The notes beneath the pieces are model-generated. The model was not told the origin of the DNA. It made no database searches and was given only the letters and a program-made list of their open reading frames with translations. Source: Paludibacteraceae bacterium (GTDB taxonomy: Bacteria > Bacteroidota > Bacteroidia > Bacteroidales > Paludibacteraceae). From it: 10,966 nt of DNA. The translations under genes and the position numbers were made by a program. Below, in pieces: positions 5,905 to 10,966 of the stretch. Location of the stretch: NCBI GenBank assembly GCA_017960065.1, contig JAGCZK010000035.1, positions 1 through 10,966 of the forward strand, in the 5' to 3' direction. Positions within the stretch are counted from its first letter, which is position 1. The number at the start of each line of letters is the position of its first letter.

Positions 5905-6028
5905 TACTACCCCTCGCCACGTAAACAAATTGGAAGCCAAGGCATCGAAACACCTCAGAACTAAATATCAATAACAAGCAGTACGCTTTTAAGAAAGGAC
6001 AAATCGTAACACTCCGAACTTCCTCACA
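5905..6028. other. Convergent intergenic gap, nothing recognised
   Basis: These 124 bases lie between the toxin stop and the stop of the minus-strand gene that meets it. I see no hairpin with a T-run, no TAnnTTTG box in a useful position, no repeat and no credible ORF. The sequence keeps the AT-rich character of the toxin-antitoxin patch until about 6000, so it may mark the right-hand edge of an insertion. Confidence 0.5.
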
Positions 6029-6433
6029 TCACTCTTTGACTACGAGGACGGAGTCTTTGTGTGAGCCGCCGTTCGGAAAGTGGACGATGTAGTAATACTG
6101 TCCGGGAAGGACGGGCGTTCCGTTGCGTTTGCCATCCCAGCCGCACTTGCCTTCGTACACGGTCCGGCCTTCGCGGTCGAAGACCAGAAGCGTCCAATTG
6201 GCGCGTTCTTGTTTGCCGGGAGTCTTGGGCGACAGGAATTCGTCGTTGCGGCCGTCGGCCTTGAAGGGTGTAAACGCCGTCGGCCACAGTTCTTCGGCCT
6301 CTTGAGGATCCTCCACTTTCACCTTACGGAGAGGCACTTCGGTTTGGGCCGGAGCCTCCGTTACCGAAACGGCTGTCAGGGCCGCTACAATTCCTACTTT
6401 CAGGCCCTTACACCGAGCCAACCGCCCCCCCAC
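6029..6433 (-). CDS. Small secreted protein that is nearly only a T9SS type B (gliding-motility) C-terminal domain
   Basis: The product has 134 residues if it starts at the GTG at 6433. Residues 1-30 form a signal peptide (basic RLARCKGLK, hydrophobic VGIVAALTAVSV, cleavage after APA). Only about 18 residues follow before the gliding-motility C-terminal domain (CHU_C, about 48-134), marked by TAFTPFKADGRNDEF, a central FDREGRTVYEG, CGWDGKRNGTPVLPGQYYYIV and a hydrophobic VLVVKE end. The domain is a secretion signal for the type IX system, and cargo normally carries a large N-terminal part; here almost none is present. No ATG exists in frame. An ATG at 6443 would join the frame if a run of seven G residues (6425-6431 on the opposite strand) had six. 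The gene sits 65 bases after a larger type B protein and is probably in its operon. It could be a remnant of a longer gene or a true small cargo. Confidence 0.75.
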   Translation of the reverse strand: MGGRLARCKGLKVGIVAALTAVSVTEAPAQTEVPLRKVKVEDPQEAEELWPTAFTPFKADGRNDEFLSPKTPGKQERANWTLLVFDREGRTVYEGKCGWDGKRNGTPVLPGQYYYIVHFPNGGSHKDSVLVVKE

Positions 6434-6498
6434 GCACCGGCATGGAGCGCCAAAATTGAACCATACACATCACGTTTCTTCTATTAGAACAGATCCGA

Positions 6499-7830
6499 TT
6501 ACCGGATCAGGTTAATATCCCCTTTGAGCGAATATTTGATGGGGTTGCCTTTTTCGTCGCGGTCGTCGCCCACCGCCTCGATCACATAGAAGTAGGCGCC
6601 TTCTGCGGCCGGCTTGCCACCAATGGTGCCGTCCCAGCCGTCGGTCGGGTCTTCCCAGCTATAGACCAAGCGTCCCCATACATTATATACACGGGCCTTA
6701 AACGAAGTCAGCGAACGATAGGCCACTTTGAACAGGTCGTTCATTCCATCGCCGTTGGGGGTGAAGACATTGGGTACATCGAGCGACGACTCCATCACCT
6801 CGATGGTGTAGAGTTTCTCTTGCAGACAGGTTTGCAGGCTGTCGTCGGACATGGCGCTGTTGGTCACCTGCAAACGCAGGTAGTACAGCTGCCGCTCGGT
6901 AAAGACATAACGGTAATCGGCATCGAGCTGCTCCACCTCGCAATGCTCCAGCCGGCGGTCGGTCGTCAGACACCAGTTGTAGAAGAAAGCCGCAGGCGAG
7001 GCATGGCTCAATATTTCGACATTGAGCGGCGCCGAACCGCTGATTTTCAGGTTGCTCGACACGTCGCGGTCCAACTCATTCTTGGCATCGCGCTCGCGCA
7101 CCGACGCCTCGGGCTGAATGGCCACGGCAATGGCCTGAAACTCATCGGTTTCGACCGTGGTTGCCCGGCCGAACGACTCGGCAAAGCAGTCGCCCTTGAG
7201 CGAATACACCGTATTGTCGAGCGGCGATTCGATGGGATAATAAGACACCGCCGGGAGCGTGTGCGACACGGTTTCGGTCAGATAAGAGCCGTCGGAATAG
7301 TAGGTCGAGTCGTAGGTCAGCACAAAATAACGCTCGAGCTCGAAGGGCGCGTGCCCGCCACCGATCGAATCGTAGAGGAATTTGTCGGCTTCGTAGTCGA
7401 ACAGCAGCTGGATGTAGTGGCAGCGGTCGCTGACATCGCTGTCGGCGGTAATGCCGTTGAGTTGCAAGGGATAGGCCTGATAATCAAACACCCACACCCA
7501 TTTGTTGTATTGGAGGGTATCGTCGTCCACCTCGAGTTTGTACCCCACCGAGGCCTGCGCGAGCAACGACACCGAAAGGCTGGTGGCATCGGCGTCCGAA
7601 GCCAACTCGTTGGTGTTTCCGTCAAGGTCGTAGCCCAACCAGCGCAGCCCTTTGTGCATGTTTCCGTCACGAAAGGTCAATACGCCGCCCGTCGTGCCAT
7701 CGACGACAAAGACGGTGTCGAGATGCGTCTGACGAGCGGTGGTGTCGACCGGCACGCCGGTTATTTCGAACTGAGCCGACACCGAGGCCGCCATGCAGGC
7801 AAACACCCAGGTCAGTAAGTTTTTTTTCAT
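6499..7830 (-). CDS. Secreted protein with T9SS type B (gliding-motility-associated) C-terminal domain
   Basis: This 443-residue protein starts at the ATG at 7830 with a clear signal peptide (MKKNLLTWVFACMAASVSA, cut before QFEITG). The in-frame start nine codons upstream lies in the promoter -7 box and is excluded. Residues about 20-340 are beta-rich with many aspartates and tyrosines, contain no motif I recognise, and may be immunoglobulin- or PKD-like adhesin modules (inference). Residues about 350-443 are the CHU_C domain: VPNVFTPNGDGMNDLFKV, then VYNVWGRLVYSW, DGWDGTIGGKPAAEGAYFYVI and the end GDINLIR. Type B tails route cargo through the type IX system, often with a PorP/SprF-like partner; none is encoded here. 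The protein is likely on the cell surface or in the medium, with an unknown ligand. Confidence 0.85.
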   Translation of the reverse strand: MKKNLLTWVFACMAASVSAQFEITGVPVDTTARQTHLDTVFVVDGTTGGVLTFRDGNMHKGLRWLGYDLDGNTNELASDADATSLSVSLLAQASVGYKLEVDDDTLQYNKWVWVFDYQAYPLQLNGITADSDVSDRCHYIQLLFDYEADKFLYDSIGGGHAPFELERYFVLTYDSTYYSDGSYLTETVSHTLPAVSYYPIESPLDNTVYSLKGDCFAESFGRATTVETDEFQAIAVAIQPEASVRERDAKNELDRDVSSNLKISGSAPLNVEILSHASPAAFFYNWCLTTDRRLEHCEVEQLDADYRYVFTERQLYYLRLQVTNSAMSDDSLQTCLQEKLYTIEVMESSLDVPNVFTPNGDGMNDLFKVAYRSLTSFKARVYNVWGRLVYSWEDPTDGWDGTIGGKPAAEGAYFYVIEAVGDDRDEKGNPIKYSLKGDINLIR

Positions 7831-7854
7831 ATTGTTAATAAATTTTGGCGGTCT

Positions 7855-7886
7855 CAAAGATACTACATTTATAATAAAATGCCAAA
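7855..7886 (-). promoter_or_regulatory. Promoter of the type B cargo genes
   Basis: On the minus strand TTTG (7886 to 7883), a 20-base gap and TATCTTTG (7862 to 7855) match the Bacteroidetes consensus. Transcription should begin near 7849, giving a leader of about 19 bases before the ATG at 7830. The smaller type B gene downstream has no evident promoter of its own and probably shares this one. Confidence 0.75.
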
Positions 7887-7893
7887 ACTTTTA

Positions 7894-7901
7894 TATCTTT
7901 G
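7894..7901 (+). promoter_or_regulatory. -7 box of the LysM-beta-barrel-nitroreductase operon
   Basis: TATCTTTG fits TAnnTTTG and is the same octamer as the -7 box of the divergent minus-strand promoter. The expected start near 7907 leaves about 50 bases of leader before ATG 7959. No clear TTG lies 20 bases upstream (TTTA at 7868-7871 is the nearest), so the promoter may be weak or activator-dependent. The two start sites are about 58 bases apart. Confidence 0.6.
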
Positions 7902-7958
7902 CAACATTGTTGTAAAAGAGACCGCCCGCCGGCTCTCAAAAACAAAAAGCGCTACTCT

Positions 7959-9809
7959 ATGAAGAAATTTTGTTGGTTATTCCTGCTACTCTGCGCCTTT
8001 GGCACCATGTTGGCCGAAGACTACCTCGTAGTGCACGAAAACGGCAAGTCCTACCTGATTTACCCGGTACAGAAAAGCGAAGGCATCTATGCCGTCAGCC
8101 GTCGGTTCGGCATTTCACAGGCCGACATCATCGCCGCCAACCCCGGTAGCGAAAACGGGCTGAAATTGGGCGAAACCCTGCGTATTCCGACCGATTTGAT
8201 TACCGCCGCCGAATTTGCGCACCTTGCCACCACGGCCGACGAACCCGAAACTCCGGCTCCCTCGCAGCAGCAGCCGTCCGCCTCGACGGCCGACAATACG
8301 GTCAAAAAGGCCTTTGGGCAACTGCCCGGCGGTGCTGACCCAGGCTACACCACCCATACGGTCAAAGCCAAGGAAACCCTGTACAGCCTGGCCAAAAAAT
8401 ACGGCACCACGGTCGATGGCCTGCTCGAGTTGAACCCATGGGCCACCCAACTGCAAGCCGGCAGCGTACTCATCGTGCCCGACCCCGACTATGCCAAGGA
8501 GCAGGAAAAAGCCCGTAAACAGGCCGAAAAAGAGGCGAAGAAACAAGCCGAACAAGAGGCCAAGATTGCCTCCAAACGCGCCAAACTGAAACCGGTGGAC
8601 ACCCCGGCAGACGCCCACCGCACCGACAACCACCTGTGGGTGGTGCCGACCGACACCTCCGCCACGGAGTCCGACACGCTCGCGACCGACACCCTGTCGC
8701 TCCACCGGCATGGATTTTACGACCCCGATAGCGAACTGGCCGTGCAAAAACCGCAAAGACACCTCTCCATCGCCGTGTTGATGCCGTTTTCGCTCGACGC
8801 GACCGAACGCGACGCCGGCATGGACCGCTTTGTGGAGTTTTACAAAGGATGCCTGCTCGCCGCCGACTCGCTGACCAACGAGGGCCTGGACTTTGACTTT
8901 TATGCCTACGACATCGGCAAAACCACCCACAAACTGTCGGAAGTGCTGTTGTCGGACCCCATCAAACAAGTCGATCTGATTATCGGACCGGCCTACCAAA
9001 GCCAGATTCCCCTCGTGGCGAAATTCGCCGCCACCTACAAGATTCCGGTGGTGGTTCCGTTTGCCAGCAACACGGCCGAAACGCTCAACAACAAGTACCT
9101 GTTTCAGATTGTCAGCCCGCAAAAGGAACTCTATGGCGTGATGGCCGAAAGTTACGCCCAGACCTTTGCCGATTTCGAAACGGTGATCATCGACCCGAAA
9201 AAAGTCAGCCAAACCGACAAATTCGGGTTTACCGACACCCTGCAACTCTTTTTGGACGAGGCCAAGCTGCCCTACCACCGGATTACCGACGCCAACATCG
9301 CCCTCGAGGCCGACTCGCTGGCCCGCCTGACCGAAAAGAAGCTGTTGCTCGTACTGCCGAGCACCCAGCCGGCAGCCCTCACCAACTTGGGCGAACAGCT
9401 CAAGCTGCTCACCGAACCCGACATCGAGGTGTTTGGCTTTGCCGAATGGCACAACACCCAGCTCAAAGACTTGTACGAGCGTCCGTTGTACGCCTACACC
9501 AATTATTACACCGACTTCAACGACCCGCAGGTACACCGCTTCTTTGCCAAGTTCATCAACCGTTACGGCATGCCCGGAATCCAGAACATCCCCAACTACG
9601 CCCTGTTTGGCTACGACATCACCCTGTTCTTCTCCGAAATGATTGCCAACTACGGCCCGGATTTCCGATTCTTCCTGCCCGAGTTGCCGGTGGCGTTGAG
9701 TCAGATGGATTTCTATTTCGAAAAGATCAGTCAGGAAGGCGGCTACCTCAACCGGGGTGTTTTGTTGCAACGTTTTGACACTGACGGTATTAACCGCTAC
9801 GCAAGATGA
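7959..9809 (+). CDS. Double-LysM envelope protein with a type 1 periplasmic-binding-protein domain
   Basis: This 616-residue protein has a signal peptide (MKKFCWLFLLLCAFGTMLA) and no proper lipobox. LysM 1 (about 34-77; EGIYAVSRRFGISQADIIAA, then LGETLRIP) is somewhat divergent; LysM 2 (about 132-174; TVKAKETLYSLAKKYGTTVD) is canonical. A charged, probably helical KEQ-rich stretch follows (177-210). Residues about 268-600 resemble a type 1 periplasmic-binding fold: LSIAVLMPFSLD, then DLIIGPAYQSQIPLVAKFA and IPVVVPFASNTA. LysM domains bind peptidoglycan, so the protein probably sits in the periplasm on the wall. In the related LpoA/YraM group the binding domain activates a peptidoglycan synthase rather than transporting a solute, so a wall-related sensor or regulator is possible, but this is inference. 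ATG 7959 is preferred over TTG 7899, which overlaps the -7 box. It overlaps the next gene by 4 bases. Confidence 0.85.
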   Translation: MKKFCWLFLLLCAFGTMLAEDYLVVHENGKSYLIYPVQKSEGIYAVSRRFGISQADIIAANPGSENGLKLGETLRIPTDLITAAEFAHLATTADEPETPAPSQQQPSASTADNTVKKAFGQLPGGADPGYTTHTVKAKETLYSLAKKYGTTVDGLLELNPWATQLQAGSVLIVPDPDYAKEQEKARKQAEKEAKKQAEQEAKIASKRAKLKPVDTPADAHRTDNHLWVVPTDTSATESDTLATDTLSLHRHGFYDPDSELAVQKPQRHLSIAVLMPFSLDATERDAGMDRFVEFYKGCLLAADSLTNEGLDFDFYAYDIGKTTHKLSEVLLSDPIKQVDLIIGPAYQSQIPLVAKFAATYKIPVVVPFASNTAETLNNKYLFQIVSPQKELYGVMAESYAQTFADFETVIIDPKKVSQTDKFGFTDTLQLFLDEAKLPYHRITDANIALEADSLARLTEKKLLLVLPSTQPAALTNLGEQLKLLTEPDIEVFGFAEWHNTQLKDLYERPLYAYTNYYTDFNDPQVHRFFAKFINRYGMPGIQNIPNYALFGYDITLFFSEMIANYGPDFRFFLPELPVALSQMDFYFEKISQEGGYLNRGVLLQRFDTDGINRYAR

Positions 9810-10471
9810 AACGGCTGAGCTTGCTTCTGTTAGTTTGCCTGGCCGTTGGCGCCCTGCAGGCCCAATACAAGTTTTTGGAGCCGGAGCTGGCCATCGGTAC
9901 CAACCAAGGCGTGGCCCTGTGGCCGCACGTGTCGTTTACGCCGAGCGTCAGCCAGAATTTTGATGTCACCTACACCGGCGGCCTCAACATCCGCTACATC
10001 ATCCAAAAACATTTTGGTCTTCAAGCCGAAATCAATTACACCCGGCGCGGATGGTCGAGCACCAACGACGCCGGCGAAACCTACCGACACCGTTTCGATT
10101 ACCTCGAGATTCCCTTGGTGTCGCACATCTATTTTGGCAGAAAAAACCGTTTTTTCATCAATTTAGGCCCGAAAATCCGCTTCATGCTTGCCGACAGCGC
10201 CACCGAACCCATTAGCGGCGGGGGCGAAGAACAGGCCAAGGCCATCGAAAACCGTTTCGACTACTCGCTCTTCGGCGGATTAGGCTACGAATTCCATTCC
10301 GAAAAAGCCGGATACTTCCAGCTGGAAGCCCGCTACGACGTCGGATTGGGCAACATCTTCTCCGACCGCCGGGGCGAACCCTTCAGCAGTTCGAGCAACC
10401 AGGCCATCACCGTGGCCTTTGTGTATATGTTCAATGTACTCACACCCAAACAAACCTCTAAACAACCATAA
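9806..10471 (+). CDS. Small outer-membrane beta-barrel protein (porin family, OMP_b-brl_2-like)
   Basis: The 221-residue product begins with a signal peptide (MKRLSLLLLVCLAVGALQA, cut before QYKF). The rest alternates hydrophobic and polar residues with frequent aromatic ends, as in an 8- to 10-strand barrel: LNIRYIIQKHFGLQAEINYTRRGW, FDYLEIPLVSHIYF, FFINLGPKIRFML, YSLFGGLGYEF, YFQLEARYDVGLGNIF and AITVAFVYMF. These are typical of the PF13568-type outer-membrane proteins common in Bacteroidota. Its start ATG overlaps the stop of the LysM gene as ATGA, so the two proteins are probably made together and may contact each other across the periplasm. It does not match PorT or PorP/SprF well enough to name. 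A specific channel function cannot be read. Confidence 0.85.
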   Translation: MKRLSLLLLVCLAVGALQAQYKFLEPELAIGTNQGVALWPHVSFTPSVSQNFDVTYTGGLNIRYIIQKHFGLQAEINYTRRGWSSTNDAGETYRHRFDYLEIPLVSHIYFGRKNRFFINLGPKIRFMLADSATEPISGGGEEQAKAIENRFDYSLFGGLGYEFHSEKAGYFQLEARYDVGLGNIFSDRRGEPFSSSSNQAITVAFVYMFNVLTPKQTSKQP

Positions 10472-10473
10472 AC

Positions 10474-10966
10474 ATGAATTCCTTCTACGAACTGGCACGC
10501 CAGCGCCGCAGCTATCGCAAGTACACCGGTCAACCCATTGACCAGGCCACTATCGACAAACTTTTGGAAACCGTTTTGATGGCCCCGGCCGGCAAACGAG
10601 CCAATCCTTGGGAATTTATCGTGGTGACCGACCCCGAAACCAGCGTCAGGCTGTCGGAATGCAAGCCCAACGGCAGCGCCTTTGTGGCCACGGCTCCCCT
10701 GAACATCGTCGTCATCGCCGACACCGCCAAAAGCGATGTCTGGACCGAAGACTGCTCCATCGCCGCCATCTACCTGCAACTGGCCGCCGAAGACCTGGGC
10801 CTGTGCAGCTGCTGGGCGCAAGTACGCTGCCGCGAGTCGCGTCAGGAAGGAATCAGCGCCGGCCAATACATCAAAGACCTGTTGCAGATTCCCGAAAACT
10901 ACGAAGTGGAATGCATCATCAGCATCGGCCACAAAGACGAACAACGCAACCCGTTTGATCTGACCC
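10474..10966 (+). CDS. Nitroreductase family protein (3' end beyond the window)
   Basis: The ATG at 10474 follows the beta-barrel stop after two bases, so it belongs to the same operon. The readable 164 residues show a nitroreductase fold: LARQRRSYRKYTGQPID with the FMN-binding arginines near the N-terminus, LLETVLMAPAGKRANPWEFIVV, CSIAAIYLQLAAEDLGLCSCW in the dimer-forming helix, and VECIISIGHKDEQRNPF near the end. No stop is reached by 10966, and family members usually end about 10-30 residues later. Such enzymes bind FMN and use NAD(P)H to reduce nitro groups, quinones or other small molecules in the cytosol. The link to the envelope genes upstream is one of transcription only; a shared pathway is not evident. 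Confidence 0.9.
   Translation, partial: MNSFYELARQRRSYRKYTGQPIDQATIDKLLETVLMAPAGKRANPWEFIVVTDPETSVRLSECKPNGSAFVATAPLNIVVIADTAKSDVWTEDCSIAAIYLQLAAEDLGLCSCWAQVRCRESRQEGISAGQYIKDLLQIPENYEVECIISIGHKDEQRNPFDLT

Noticed and set aside
6492..6508. Hairpin GATCCG-CGGATC at the end of the larger type B gene as a terminator
   Set aside because: It has a six-base stem with no T-run on either strand and overlaps the last codons. It is more likely a chance palindrome, and the next gene seems to be in the same operon.
6820..7818. 332-codon plus-strand frame opposite the type B cargo gene
   Set aside because: There are no motifs and the amino-acid make-up is skewed; the minus strand has a signal peptide and the CHU_C motif VFTPNGDGMNDLF.
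8115..9770. 551-codon open frame on the minus strand opposite the LysM gene
   Set aside because: It is a by-product of GC-rich codon choice in the real gene. Its translation is glycine-, valine- and glutamine-rich with no domain, while the plus strand has a signal peptide and clear LysM and binding-protein motifs.
1..10966. CRISPR array, tRNA, rRNA, insertion sequence or integrase
   Set aside because: I saw no regularly spaced repeats, no tRNA-like cloverleaf, no transposase or recombinase motifs and no long terminal inverted repeats.

Overview
The window reads as a chromosomal segment from a member of the Bacteroidota, most likely of the order Bacteroidales. The evidence is repeated promoters of the Bacteroidetes type (TTG or TTTG, then about 20 bp, then TAnnTTTG), no Shine-Dalgarno-like sites before the starts, type IX secretion (T9SS) sorting domains of both type A and type B, a DUF4199 protein next to a glycosyltransferase, and a LysM/periplasmic-binding-protein fusion followed by a small outer-membrane beta-barrel. 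Most genes are GC-rich (43 of 60 bases are G or C in 8641-8700). An AT-rich patch at about 5000-6000 (22 of 60 in 5641-5700) carries a toxin-antitoxin pair.

Layout. 1-697, minus strand: start of a family 2 glycosyltransferase, preceded by a four-helix DUF4199 membrane protein, one transcription unit with its own promoter at 757-787. 805-943: a divergent promoter drives the SRP RNA (4.5S, ffs). 967-1850: a bactofilin and a YfcE-type metallophosphoesterase that has no usual start codon. 1970-4942: a 990-residue secreted protein with an N-terminal carbohydrate-binding-like region, a GxGYxYP putative glycoside hydrolase core, a beta-gamma-crystallin domain, a ricin-type beta-trefoil and a type A T9SS tail; it ends in a strong terminator (4966-5001). 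5011-5904: a RelB/DinJ-like antitoxin with an unusual C-terminal extension and a VapC-family PIN toxin, behind a promoter whose spacer holds a perfect 12-bp palindrome. 5905-6028: nothing recognised. 6029-7830, minus strand: two secreted proteins with gliding-motility-type (type B) C-terminal domains, one of them little more than a signal peptide and the sorting domain. 7855-7901: divergent promoters with identical -7 boxes. 7959-10966, plus strand: a tight operon of a LysM/periplasmic-binding-protein envelope protein, an outer-membrane beta-barrel (4-bp overlap) and a nitroreductase (2-bp gap) that runs off the window.

How the genes fit together. The window is dominated by cell-envelope and export functions: SRP RNA for membrane targeting, a bactofilin, a membrane protein with a glycosyltransferase, three T9SS cargo proteins and a LysM/beta-barrel pair. 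No T9SS machinery gene lies here, so the cargo depends on genes elsewhere. The toxin-antitoxin pair looks like an insertion of foreign base composition between the type A and type B cargo genes. I found no insertion sequence, CRISPR array, tRNA or rRNA. The items most worth a second look are the composite antitoxin and its operator, the domain set of the 990-residue protein, the ATT/ATA start of the phosphoesterase, the SRP RNA apical loop without GGAA, and the minimal type B cargo protein behind a G7 tract.
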